From the NCBI RefSeq assembly GCF_006716645.1, contig NZ_VFPL01000001.1, positions 1,860,001 to 1,924,000 of the forward strand: DNA of 64,000 nt. The letters run 5' to 3'. The position numbers and the translations under genes were made by a program. The DNA is from Arcticibacter tournemirensis (lineage in GTDB: Bacteria > Bacteroidota > Bacteroidia > Sphingobacteriales > Sphingobacteriaceae). The notes below the pieces were generated by a model. The model saw only the letters and a list, made by a program, of their open reading frames with translations. It was not told the DNA's origin and did no database searches. Shown here piece after piece: positions 24,185-32,218 of the stretch. Each line of letters starts with the position of its first letter. Position 1 is the first letter of the stretch.

Positions 24185-26644
24185 ATGATTATAAAGTTAA
24201 GGGTATGCAGGCTTTTTAGTTGCCTGTTATTGTTTTTTGTTTCAGGGGCTGTTAGTGGACAGTCCGCTTACCAGTTTAAAGAAGGTTATATTTTAAAGAA
24301 GGTGCACCGTTATGGGCGGGAGGCTTTGTATTCTGATCCTCTTGCCTGGCAACTGTATAATGGGTCTTTAAAGACGCCTGTTGACGGTGCAGTTTTTGGT
24401 TCTGACAGTCAGGGCACTGAGCTGAAATGGGAGAAGGCTGTGCCGGATTCTTCAGGGAAATTTGGCGGACGGGGCTATTGGGGGAATGGGTATCTTTATC
24501 TTTCGTATTCTTCTGATGAGAGCAGGACTGCCCTTTTGAATATTCAGGGAAACAGCGCTGTTTATGTGAACGGCATACTTCATTTTGGTGATCCTTACCA
24601 ATCGGGATGGATGTATATTCCTGTTCAATTAAAAAAAGGGCTGAATGAGTTTTATGTGCGAGGACAGTATTCATCTGCCCGTCTTATTTTTCCGGCGAAG
24701 GCGGTAACGCTGAATACGGAAGATTCCACCCTGCCAAGTATCATCGCAGGTGCTGATAACAGTGGCCTGAAAGCCGCCGTGGTGGTGATCAATTCGGGAA
24801 ATATCGAGCAGAAAGGACTCTCTATAAGGAGTACAGTCGGCGGAAAAGAGATGATCACTAAAATCCCCTCCGTTCCTGCCTTAGCAACAAGGAAGGTGAT
24901 GTTTAATGTGAACGCAGGTAACGTAACTTCTGCCGGGAAGGTAAATTGCAGGATAGAACTTATAGAAAACGGCAAGACTGTAGACGAGAACAAAGTTGAA
25001 CTGGAATGTGTGAATGCGACTGATAAGTATATGAATACGTTTGTCAGCGCTATAGACGGCAGTCTTCAATATTTCGCTGTGTCGCCTCAGACAGGAGGAT
25101 CTGTAAAGGGCGCCTCCCTGTTTTTCTCGGTTCACGGAGCAGGAGTGGAGGCGATTGGACAGGCTAAAGCCTATCAGGCAAAAGATTGGGGAACACTTGT
25201 TGCTCCAACTAACCGCAGGCCCCGTGGGTTTAACTGGGAAGACTGGGGAAGATTGGATGCCTTAGAAGTATTGAACATTGCCAGGAATAAGTTTAATCCA
25301 GACCCGGACCGGATCTATCTTACCGGGCATTCGATGGGAGGTCATGGCACCTGGTTCTTAGGGGCCACGTATCCCGGGAACTGGGCTTCTATAGCACCTT
25401 GCGCCGGTTATCCTACACTTAAAGGATATGGATCAGCCGATGGCCTTATTCCTGATAAAGGAGCGTCGCCAGCAGAACAGATGCTGCTGAGATCGAGCAA
25501 TCAAAGCGATGTTCCGGCTCTTGCCACCAATTATAAGCCTTTCGGCGTGTATATCAATCATGGAGATGCCGATCCGGTAGTTTCTGTAGAATACGCACGT
25601 CAGATGAAGAAAGTACTTGCTGATTTTCATCCTGACTTTAGTTACTATGAATATCCTGGAGGAAGTCATTGGTACGGAAGTGAAAGTGTTGACTGGAAAC
25701 CCCTCTTCGACTTCTTTAAATGGCACAAACGGCTCGCCGACACAGCCGTTAATGTAGTTGATTTTAAAACCGCCAGTCCGGGTATTTCTTCGACCTATCG
25801 CTGGGTTTCGATCCTGCAGCAGACGCATCCATTGGAATACAGCCGCGTTATACTTCAAAGAGATAAAGCAGCCGGAACGATAAGCGGAACGACGCAAAAT
25901 GTGAAGACACTGAAGTTCTTACTCAGTGATTTCGGGGCAGGAAAGAATATTACTATTCTGCTCGACTCTCTGAATGCCCTGAGCTATACTACAAAAGGAA
26001 ACAGCGATAGCATATTCCTTTCAAAGAGAGATAAAGAGTGGGCGTTGACTTCTGCGCCTTCAGCCGATCAGAAAGGTCCGCACCGGTACGGCACATTCAA
26101 GGAGCCTTTTGGTAAACGGATGATTTTTGTTTACGGAACGAAGGGCAATAAGGAAGAGAATGAGTGGAGTTTAAATAAAGCACGGTATGACGCAGAAGCC
26201 TGGTATTACCGGGGGAACGGAGCAGTGGATATCATTCCCGATAAGGAGTACTCTGAAAATAGGTATACCGGACGAAACGTTATTATTTATGGTAACGCGT
26301 CGACGAACAGTGTTTATAACAAGCTGTTAAAGGGCTGCCCGATACAGGTATCCCGCAATCTGGTTAAAGTTGGCGGTAAAGAATGGAAAGGGGATGACCT
26401 TGGCGCTTATTATATTTGGCCCATAAAAAGTACAGGATCCAATTCGGTTGCAGTAGTCGCCGGCAGTGGTCTTAAAGGGATGAAAGCCGCAGAAGCTAAT
26501 CAGTATTTTGCAGGGGCAAGCGGTTTTCCGGATTTTATGATCTTTGGAATCGATATGCTGCAGTCGGGAAGCAGCGCCGTTAAATGTACTGGCTTTTATG
26601 ATAACGACTGGAAAATAGGAAAAGAAGTGGTGTTTGCACCGTAG
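24185..26644 (+). CDS. exported alpha/beta hydrolase (prolyl oligopeptidase/esterase type)
   Basis: An 819-residue exported protein (signal ending GAVSGQ). Residues about 95-280 are beta-rich accessory regions (GNSAVYVNGILHFGDPY). The hydrolase core has the nucleophile elbow LTGHSMGGHGTWF (Ser383), an acid segment INHGDADPVVSVEYARQM (about 458-475) and the catalytic His in YPGGSHWYGSES (about 500). The C-terminal 300 residues are unassigned. Family members are carbohydrate esterases or peptidases; in this glycan locus a deacetylating role is plausible but unproven. It begins 40 bp after the IS110 right end, and is followed 19 bp later by a second hydrolase. Confidence 0.8.
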   Translation: MIIKLRVCRLFSCLLLFFVSGAVSGQSAYQFKEGYILKKVHRYGREALYSDPLAWQLYNGSLKTPVDGAVFGSDSQGTELKWEKAVPDSSGKFGGRGYWGNGYLYLSYSSDESRTALLNIQGNSAVYVNGILHFGDPYQSGWMYIPVQLKKGLNEFYVRGQYSSARLIFPAKAVTLNTEDSTLPSIIAGADNSGLKAAVVVINSGNIEQKGLSIRSTVGGKEMITKIPSVPALATRKVMFNVNAGNVTSAGKVNCRIELIENGKTVDENKVELECVNATDKYMNTFVSAIDGSLQYFAVSPQTGGSVKGASLFFSVHGAGVEAIGQAKAYQAKDWGTLVAPTNRRPRGFNWEDWGRLDALEVLNIARNKFNPDPDRIYLTGHSMGGHGTWFLGATYPGNWASIAPCAGYPTLKGYGSADGLIPDKGASPAEQMLLRSSNQSDVPALATNYKPFGVYINHGDADPVVSVEYARQMKKVLADFHPDFSYYEYPGGSHWYGSESVDWKPLFDFFKWHKRLADTAVNVVDFKTASPGISSTYRWVSILQQTHPLEYSRVILQRDKAAGTISGTTQNVKTLKFLLSDFGAGKNITILLDSLNALSYTTKGNSDSIFLSKRDKEWALTSAPSADQKGPHRYGTFKEPFGKRMIFVYGTKGNKEENEWSLNKARYDAEAWYYRGNGAVDIIPDKEYSENRYTGRNVIIYGNASTNSVYNKLLKGCPIQVSRNLVKVGGKEWKGDDLGAYYIWPIKSTGSNSVAVVAGSGLKGMKAAEANQYFAGASGFPDFMIFGIDMLQSGSSAVKCTGFYDNDWKIGKEVVFAP

Positions 26645-26663
26645 TGTTTTGCTGATTATAAAA

Positions 26664-27836
26664 ATGAGAGTTCTTGTAGTTTTTTTATTAATTATTTCGT
26701 GTTCAGTTACAGCCCAGACCACTAAGCCAGTTTTAAGTGCTGCCGGGTACGGTTTAACAAAGAAGCAGGCAGATGAGCTCGGCTCGAGGCTCTGGCAGGC
26801 CTGTCTGAAGAGCTTGTCGACACAGCTGAAAAGTGAGTGGGATAGCAGGGAGCTGAGAGTAGGCGATCATTCACTGAAGTTTAAGTACAAGGTGTCGGGA
26901 CAGAAGCCGGCAGACGGGCGCAGCCTTTATATCTCTATGCACGGAGGAGGGAATGCGACCCAGGAACTGAATGATCAGCAATGGAATAACCAGATCAGGC
27001 TGTATTCGCCTTCTGAAGGAGTTTATGTAGCGCCGCGAGCGCCTACGAACACCTGGAATCTATGGCATGAAGCTCATATTGATACTTTGTTCTACCGGCT
27101 GATTGAAGCAGCAGTGGCCTTTGAAGGTGTAAATCCTAATAAGGTATATCTTATGGGGTATTCTGCCGGGGGAGACGGTACTTATCAGCTTGCTCCGCGG
27201 ATGGCCGATCGCTGGGCTGCTGCAGCTATGATGGCGGGACATCCCAATGAGACTTCTCCTCTGGGCTTAAGAAATATAGGATTTACTATTCACATGGGCG
27301 CTCTCGACAGTGCATATAAACGGAACGATATCGCCCGGAGGTGGTCGGTAATTCTGGATAGCTTAAGCAAGGATGATCCGGGCGGATATAAGCACTTTGT
27401 GCAGTTGCATGAAGGCAGGGGACACTGGATGAACCGGGAAGACTCTGTTGCCGTGCCCTGGATGGCTGCGTTCCGGAGGAATCCGCTACCCGCCAGGGTG
27501 GTATGGAAGCAGGACGACGTAAACCATCTGAGCTTCTACTGGCTGGCAGTGCCCCGGAAGAGTGTGAAAACAGGGGGAGAAATAGTGGCTTCCTATAAAG
27601 GCAATGAAATAGATGTTGCTAAAAATTACAGTGATACCCTGATCATCAGGCTTAACGATAAAATGGTCGATCTGGATAAGCCTGTGAAATTGAATTATCT
27701 GGGTAAACAGATCTTTAAAGGAAAACTTCAACGTAAGGTGTCTGTAATAAAGAAAACGATTGACGAAAGAAAAGACCCTGATCTGATCTTTTCTTCAGAA
27801 CTGGTAATTGTTAAGGGAAAGGTAATAAAGCAATGA
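26664..27836 (+). CDS. exported alpha/beta hydrolase, second of a pair
   Basis: A 390-residue exported protein; ATG 26664 is chosen since it begins directly with the signal MRVLVVFLLIISCSVTAQ. The core carries YLMGYSAGGDGTYQLAPRMADRW with the nucleophile Ser167, an acidic HMGALDSAYKRN segment and the His in LHEGRGHWMNRED. The C-terminal 100 residues form a beta-rich appendix. Its 3' end overlaps the next start by the tetranucleotide ATGA, so translation of hydrolase and glycosylasparaginase is probably coupled. The substrate is unknown; an esterase acting on glycan substituents is one possibility. Confidence 0.8.
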   Translation: MRVLVVFLLIISCSVTAQTTKPVLSAAGYGLTKKQADELGSRLWQACLKSLSTQLKSEWDSRELRVGDHSLKFKYKVSGQKPADGRSLYISMHGGGNATQELNDQQWNNQIRLYSPSEGVYVAPRAPTNTWNLWHEAHIDTLFYRLIEAAVAFEGVNPNKVYLMGYSAGGDGTYQLAPRMADRWAAAAMMAGHPNETSPLGLRNIGFTIHMGALDSAYKRNDIARRWSVILDSLSKDDPGGYKHFVQLHEGRGHWMNREDSVAVPWMAAFRRNPLPARVVWKQDDVNHLSFYWLAVPRKSVKTGGEIVASYKGNEIDVAKNYSDTLIIRLNDKMVDLDKPVKLNYLGKQIFKGKLQRKVSVIKKTIDERKDPDLIFSSELVIVKGKVIKQ

Positions 27837-28855
27837 AATATAATCGCCGGAAGTTTTTAGGGATGTCGGCTCTTGGCCTTCCCATTTTATCGTCAGCAAA
27901 TTTATTTGCTGGCTTAGGTAAGAGCGGAAGTCTGGGTGCTGAAGGACCGCTTGTTATCTCGACCTGGGATTTTGGAGTTGAGGCCAATGTGGCGGCCTGG
28001 AAGATTTTAAAGAACGGAGGCAGGGCGCTTGATGCTGTTGAGCAGGGGGTGTGGGTTCCGGAGGGTGACCCCAAGAACCAGACGGTGGGCATGGGGGGAT
28101 TCCCGGACCGGGATGGAAAGGTGACCCTGGATGCCTGTATTATGGATGAGAATGGTAATTGCGGCAGTGTGGCAGCTCTCGAACATATCGTTCATCCGAT
28201 ATCTGTTGCGAGGAAGGTGATGGAGAAAACTCCGCACGTGATGCTTGTGGGTGAAGGCGCCCTACAGTTCGCGCTCCAGCAGGGATTTAAGAAAGAGAAT
28301 CTGCTTACTCCTGAATCTGAAAAGGCCTGGAAAGAATGGTTAAAAACTTCGCAGTATAAGCCTGTTATAAATATCGAGAATAAATCGTTTGCTCCCAAGC
28401 GTTTGCCGGGAAACCAGTATAATCATGATACCATCGGGATGCTCGCTTTAGATGCCAAAGGCAATTTATCGGGTGCGTGTACGACCAGTGGTATGGCATT
28501 TAAACTCCACGGCCGTGTTGGTGATTCTCCGATTATCGGGGCCGGATTATATGTTGATAATGAAGTGGGCGGAGCTACCTCGACGGGAGTTGGGGAAGAA
28601 GTGATCCGAAATGTAGGAAGCTTTCTGGTGGTGGAACTGATGCGACAGGGATATAGTCCGGAGGAAGCCTGCAAGGAGGCGGTAATGAGGATTATCAAAA
28701 AGAAGCCCGAAACTGCGAAGGAAATTCAGGTTGGTTTTCTGGCATTGAATAAAAAGGGCGAATACGGGGCTTATGCCATCCAGAAGGGGTTTAGCTATGC
28801 TGTTTGTAATGATAAGGATCAGAAACTGGTGGTGAAGGGGAAGAGTTATTATTGA
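27833..28855 (+). CDS. N4-(beta-N-acetylglucosaminyl)-L-asparaginase (glycosylasparaginase)
   Basis: A 340-residue Ntn-hydrolase precursor. The N-terminus has a twin-arginine signal (YNRRKFLGMSALGLPIL), so it is folded before export. The chain is self-cleaved before Thr200 in NHDTIGMLALDAKG, which becomes the nucleophile of the beta subunit; GRVGDSPIIGAGLYVDNEVGGATSTG is the substrate-binding stretch of the family. The enzyme cleaves the GlcNAc-Asn bond, the last step in N-glycoprotein breakdown. Its translational coupling to the hydrolase upstream and the surrounding glycosidases strongly support an N-glycan role for the locus. The stop codon touches a heptad repeat array. Confidence 0.94.
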   Translation: MKYNRRKFLGMSALGLPILSSANLFAGLGKSGSLGAEGPLVISTWDFGVEANVAAWKILKNGGRALDAVEQGVWVPEGDPKNQTVGMGGFPDRDGKVTLDACIMDENGNCGSVAALEHIVHPISVARKVMEKTPHVMLVGEGALQFALQQGFKKENLLTPESEKAWKEWLKTSQYKPVINIENKSFAPKRLPGNQYNHDTIGMLALDAKGNLSGACTTSGMAFKLHGRVGDSPIIGAGLYVDNEVGGATSTGVGEEVIRNVGSFLVVELMRQGYSPEEACKEAVMRIIKKKPETAKEIQVGFLALNKKGEYGAYAIQKGFSYAVCNDKDQKLVVKGKSYY

Positions 28856-28964
28856 GTTGCATGTTGTGAGTTGCATGTTGTGGGTTGAAGGTTGCGAAGA
28901 TTGAGAGGTAAGAATCAAGAGGTAAGAATCAGGTACGTGTTGCGGGTTGTAGGTGGTGAGTTCC
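28854..28964 (+). repeat. heptanucleotide array between glycosylasparaginase and cutC
   Basis: Sixteen units of mostly 7 nt: GAGTTGC, ATGTTGT, GAGTTGC, ATGTTGT, GGGTTGA, AGGTTGC, GAAGATT, GAGAGGT, AAGAATC, AAGAGGT, AAGAATC, one 6-nt unit, then GTGTTGC, GGGTTGT, AGGTGGT, GAGTTCC. It combines the GTTGC unit type of the array at 5181 with the AATC type of the array at 52372. Confidence 0.9.
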
Positions 28965-28988
28965 ATGATTAAGAATTCAGAATTTAAT

Positions 28989-29708
28989 ATGGATTATAAA
29001 CTTGAAATATGTGCTAATTCTATAGAGTCGGCGCTGGCGGCGCAGAGTGGAGGGGCTGACAGGATAGAATTATGCGATAATATGTCGGAGGGTGGTACTA
29101 CACCGTCTTATGGGACAATAAAGAGGTGTAAGGATCTCCTGGGAATTCCTGTTTTTCCGATTATCAGGCCGAGGGGAGGCGATTTTGTGTACACGGAAGA
29201 GGAATTTGAGGTGATGAAGGCTGATGTTCAAATGAGTAAGGATCTGGGGTGTGAGGGGGTGGTGCTTGGCATCTTGACGAGGGACGGAAATATTGATGTG
29301 GATCGCTGCTCTGAACTTATCACTCTAGCCAGACCGATGCAGGTAACCTTTCATCGTGCTTTTGATTGTTGTATCGACATGAAGAAGGGACTGGAGGATA
29401 TCATTTCTTTAGGATGCGAGAGGGTGCTGACGTCAGGGGGAGCCGCGCATGTTTATGAGGGGATAGATGTGATTAAAGACCTTGTCGAACACGCTGACGG
29501 AAGGGTTATTGTGATGGCGGGATCGGGGATAAAGGAGGATAATTTACCGGATATGCTTGTGGGTAGTGGTGGTACTGAGTTTCACAGCACAGCTAAAATT
29601 GAAATGAATTCTCGATATACTTTTAATAATACAGCTAATGTAATAGGATCATTTTATCAAACTGATAAAAGCATTGTTAAGATAATGAAGGAGTTGCTGA
29701 CCCAATAA
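28989..29708 (+). CDS. cutC: CutC family protein
   Basis: A 239-residue TIM-barrel protein; ATG 28989 is chosen because upstream in-frame codons run into the repeat array. Hallmarks are LEICANSIESALAAQSGGADRIELCDNMSEGG, PIIRPRGGDFVYTEEE, VVLGILTRDG, VTFHRAFDCCIDM and VLTSGGA. CutC was named for copper homeostasis, but in Bacteroidota it often sits next to glycan-degradation genes (asparaginase, GH20), so a role in sugar or amino-sugar metabolism is also possible. It lacks a signal and is cytoplasmic. A terminator follows. Confidence 0.93.
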   Translation: MDYKLEICANSIESALAAQSGGADRIELCDNMSEGGTTPSYGTIKRCKDLLGIPVFPIIRPRGGDFVYTEEEFEVMKADVQMSKDLGCEGVVLGILTRDGNIDVDRCSELITLARPMQVTFHRAFDCCIDMKKGLEDIISLGCERVLTSGGAAHVYEGIDVIKDLVEHADGRVIVMAGSGIKEDNLPDMLVGSGGTEFHSTAKIEMNSRYTFNNTANVIGSFYQTDKSIVKIMKELLTQ

Positions 29709-29740
29709 TCAGCTTTTACTAGAAGAATTATAAGGCTTAA

Positions 29741-29768
29741 GGCTTGAGAAAGATCTCAGGCCTTTTTT
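29741..29768 (+). terminator. terminator after cutC
   Basis: GGCTTGAG (29741-29748) pairs with CTCAGGCC (29755-29762, one G-U) across a 6-nt loop and is followed by six Ts. Confidence 0.88.
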
Positions 29769-29840
29769 ATTGGCATTAATTACACATGTTTTCTTGTTCC
29801 TTTATAAGTTTTATGAACTTTTATAAAAAATTAAAAAGTT

Positions 29841-29872
29841 TTTGCTTGTTTGTAAAATATAAGTTAAGTTTA
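29841..29872 (+). promoter_or_regulatory. Bacteroidota-type promoter for the ROK gene
   Basis: TTTG at 29841-29844, a 20-bp spacer, and TAAGTTTA at 29865-29872 approximate the TTTG/TAnnTTTG consensus, ending 10 bp before the ATG. An imperfect dyad around TTTATAAGTT (29801-29827) just upstream could be an operator. Confidence 0.5.
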
Positions 29873-29882
29873 CTTTAACATT

Positions 29883-31067
29883 ATGAGTGGTCATTTAAAG
29901 AATCAACAGTTTAAAGAAGATATACTGAGAAATGTATATTATAAGGATTGCTTGTCTTTAACGGAACTAAGCAAGTTAACATCTAAAAGTCTTCCTGTGA
30001 TAACATCAGCTGTAAATGAGCTGGTAAATGATGGTTTTATAATTGAGTATGGTCTTGCCCCTTCAACAGGTGGACGTAGGCCGGCGGTATTTCTTTTTAA
30101 TAAGGACAAGCCGAAATATATAGTTGCTGTAGCAATGGACCAGCTTGTCACGAGGGTTGCAATATTCGACCTTCTCAAGACCTGTGTCTGTCCTGCGGAA
30201 CAATTGGATCTGAATCCTTTTGAGGATGCAGAAGGTCTGAGCAAACTGATCATTTTCATAAATAGCTTTGTTGAAAGATCTGGTTTGCCGAAGGAAAAGA
30301 TACTTGGCGTAGGAGTTGGGATGCCTGGATTTGTGAATTCGGAGAAAGGGATTAACGAATCCTTTTTTTACACGGAAAGAATCAGTCTGAAGGATTATTT
30401 GAGTAAAGAGATTGGCTTACCAGTATTCATAGACAACGACTCAAGTTTAATTGCGCTCACGGAGTTAAGATTTGGAGCTGGTACAGATTGCAAGGAATTA
30501 CTGGTAGTAAATATAGGATGGGGAACGGGGCTTGGTATGATCATTAATGGCCGTCTTTTCCGCGGGCATAACGGCTATGCAGGTGAATTCAGCCATATTC
30601 CCCTTTCGAATAGTAATAATTTATGCTCGTGTGGCAAAAGGGGCTGTCTGGAAGTAGAAACCTCTTTACTCGCAATGGTGGAGAAGGCAAAATCAGCCGT
30701 TGAATCGGGAGCCGAATCAGTCTTAAAATCGTTGTTTGAAGATCAGACCAAACTTGCGGGCGACCAATTCCTGGAAGCAGCGAGACGGGGCGATCCATTA
30801 GCACTATCGATTTTATCGGAGTCGGCGTTCCTTCTTGGAAAAGGGATCTCTACACTTATCCATATTATGAATCCTGAAAAGATAGTGTTAAGTGGCCGGG
30901 GTGCTGTTGCGGGAAGAATGTTTTTACCGGCTATTCAGCAGGCTGTTAATGAGTTTTGTATACACAAGATCGCTGAGCAGACTACTGTAGTTGTGTCAGA
31001 ACTGGGTAGTGAAGCAGAGCTGCTTGGAGCTGCAAATCTTGTTGTTGACAATTGTTCGTTTCGTTAA
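29883..31067 (+). CDS. ROK-family transcriptional regulator (NagC/XylR-like)
   Basis: A 394-residue regulator. The N-terminus (about 5-70) carries a winged helix (LTELSKLTSKSLPVITSAVNELVNDGFI), and the rest is a ROK domain: ILGVGVGMPGFVNSEKG, VFIDNDSSLIALTELRFGAG, VVNIGWGTGLGMIINGRLFRG, and the zinc-binding CSCGKRGCLEVE motif. Such proteins bind sugars or amino-sugar phosphates and repress or activate glycan genes. Before the IS982 insertion it would have stood only about 106 bp upstream of the second susC, so it is the natural candidate regulator, or operon partner, of that sus system. Confidence 0.92.
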   Translation: MSGHLKNQQFKEDILRNVYYKDCLSLTELSKLTSKSLPVITSAVNELVNDGFIIEYGLAPSTGGRRPAVFLFNKDKPKYIVAVAMDQLVTRVAIFDLLKTCVCPAEQLDLNPFEDAEGLSKLIIFINSFVERSGLPKEKILGVGVGMPGFVNSEKGINESFFYTERISLKDYLSKEIGLPVFIDNDSSLIALTELRFGAGTDCKELLVVNIGWGTGLGMIINGRLFRGHNGYAGEFSHIPLSNSNNLCSCGKRGCLEVETSLLAMVEKAKSAVESGAESVLKSLFEDQTKLAGDQFLEAARRGDPLALSILSESAFLLGKGISTLIHIMNPEKIVLSGRGAVAGRMFLPAIQQAVNEFCIHKIAEQTTVVVSELGSEAELLGAANLVVDNCSFR

Positions 31068-31112
31068 GTATGCAATAATACAGGAAGTTACAAAAAGAAA
31101 TATTGAGATAAG

Positions 31113-31124
31113 AAGAGTACTCTT
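31113..31124. promoter_or_regulatory. 12-bp palindrome downstream of the ROK gene
   Basis: AAGAGTACTCTT is a perfect palindrome lying 46 bp after the ROK stop and, in the pre-insertion sequence, about 50 bp before the susC start. It may be an operator. Confidence 0.35.
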
Positions 31125-31152
31125 ATTAAAAGCAAACAAATCACAAATTCTT

Positions 31153-31161
31153 TAACCATTA
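31153..31161 (+). repeat. IS982 target-site duplication, left copy
   Basis: TAACCATTA here is repeated exactly at 32198-32206, directly outside the two ends of the element. Confidence 0.9.
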
Positions 31162-32197
31162 ACCCGTTGTGCGGTTTGAGTAAAAGTAAATAAATGAAAA
31201 AAGAAGAAGGAATAAAGTTGTGCACGTTACTGATAAGCAGTAAATTAAGAAAGTATTCTATATTTTCTTACATGCACAACTTAAAGACCAATTTCGATAA
31301 GATTCTTGAGATTAGCAAACTTGCTTTGACAGAATATATGTTAGCGGATGGCAACTTCTTCAAGTACAGAAATTTGCCGAAACTGTCAGATATAGAGATA
31401 GTTGCTTTGTCTATTACTTCCGAAGCACTGGGTATTGACTCGGAAAACCTGCTGTTTTCTAAACTTAGAACAGAATATAGCGGGGAGTTTCCTAATTTAA
31501 TAGACCGGTCTAATTACAACAGAAGACGAAAGAGACTTCAGGATTATATTGCCCTGGTGGCTCAACCTATATCGGAAATAATCAATCCCGATAACCACCA
31601 GTTTATTATAGATTCGGTACCTGTTCCTATTTGTCAGAATGTAAGGATTTCCAGGACCAGCATATGCAGAGAAGATTTGCATGTACAACCTTCCAGAGGG
31701 TATCATGCATCTCACAGGCTGCATTATTACGGGTTCAAAATGCAACTGATTATTTCGAAAGCCGGTGTTCCGGTATCAATGGGAATAACGGCTGCTAATG
31801 TACATGATGTACACTATCTCAGCCAGCTTGAAAATCTGGAACTAAATGAATGTGAATTAATTGCAGATAAAGGATATTTATCCCTGCCCTATCAAACCAC
31901 TCTTTTTGAACAGGACAGGATTCGGTTAATCACCCCTTTAAGGAATAATATGAAGAAAAGAACAACGCTCTGGAATCCTTCTTACCGATACGTCCGCAAG
32001 AGAGTGGAAACTCTGTTTTCTCAGCTTTGCGACCACCTTTACATCAAAAGGAATTATGCAAAATCGCTCAGCGGGCTCTTCACAAGGATGTGTTCAAAGA
32101 TAAGTGGCGTAGCCGTTCTGCAGTTGATCAATTTCAAAAACAACAAACCCATTAATCACTTAAAACATGCCCTTGCCGCTTAAACCGCACAACGGGT
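31162..32197 (+). mobile_element. complete IS982-family insertion sequence (1036 bp)
   Basis: Perfect 16-bp terminal inverted repeats bound the element: ACCCGTTGTGCGGTTT at 31162-31177 and its reverse complement at 32182-32197. A 9-bp duplication flanks it. It carries one full transposase frame. Identical ends and exact target duplication indicate a recent insertion. It separates the ROK regulator from the second susC. Confidence 0.95.
31194..32183 (+). CDS. IS982-family transposase
   Basis: A 329-residue DDE transposase; the usual family start resembles MHNLKTNFDKILEISKLAL, so ATG 31272 (303 residues) may be the true start. IS982 features are LPKLSDIEIVALSITSEALGIDSENLLFSKL, FPNLIDRSNYNRRRKRL, the first catalytic Asp in FIIDSVPVPICQN, a second Asp in ANVHDVHYL/LIADKGYLS, and the C-terminal RKRVETLFSQL with the Glu. 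The stop codon overlaps the right inverted repeat. The frame is intact, so the element may be active. Confidence 0.94.
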   Translation: MKKEEGIKLCTLLISSKLRKYSIFSYMHNLKTNFDKILEISKLALTEYMLADGNFFKYRNLPKLSDIEIVALSITSEALGIDSENLLFSKLRTEYSGEFPNLIDRSNYNRRRKRLQDYIALVAQPISEIINPDNHQFIIDSVPVPICQNVRISRTSICREDLHVQPSRGYHASHRLHYYGFKMQLIISKAGVPVSMGITAANVHDVHYLSQLENLELNECELIADKGYLSLPYQTTLFEQDRIRLITPLRNNMKKRTTLWNPSYRYVRKRVETLFSQLCDHLYIKRNYAKSLSGLFTRMCSKISGVAVLQLINFKNNKPINHLKHALAA

Positions 32198-32206
32198 TAA
32201 CCATTA
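32198..32206 (+). repeat. IS982 target-site duplication, right copy
   Basis: Second copy of TAACCATTA. Only 12 bp remain between it and the susC ATG. Confidence 0.9.
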
Positions 32207-32218
32207 ACAAAATCACTT

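Noticed and set aside
28854-28988. Extended CutC start at GTG 28953
   Set aside because: The extra residues come from repeat-derived and AT-rich DNA and the conserved CutC N-terminus starts at ATG 28989.
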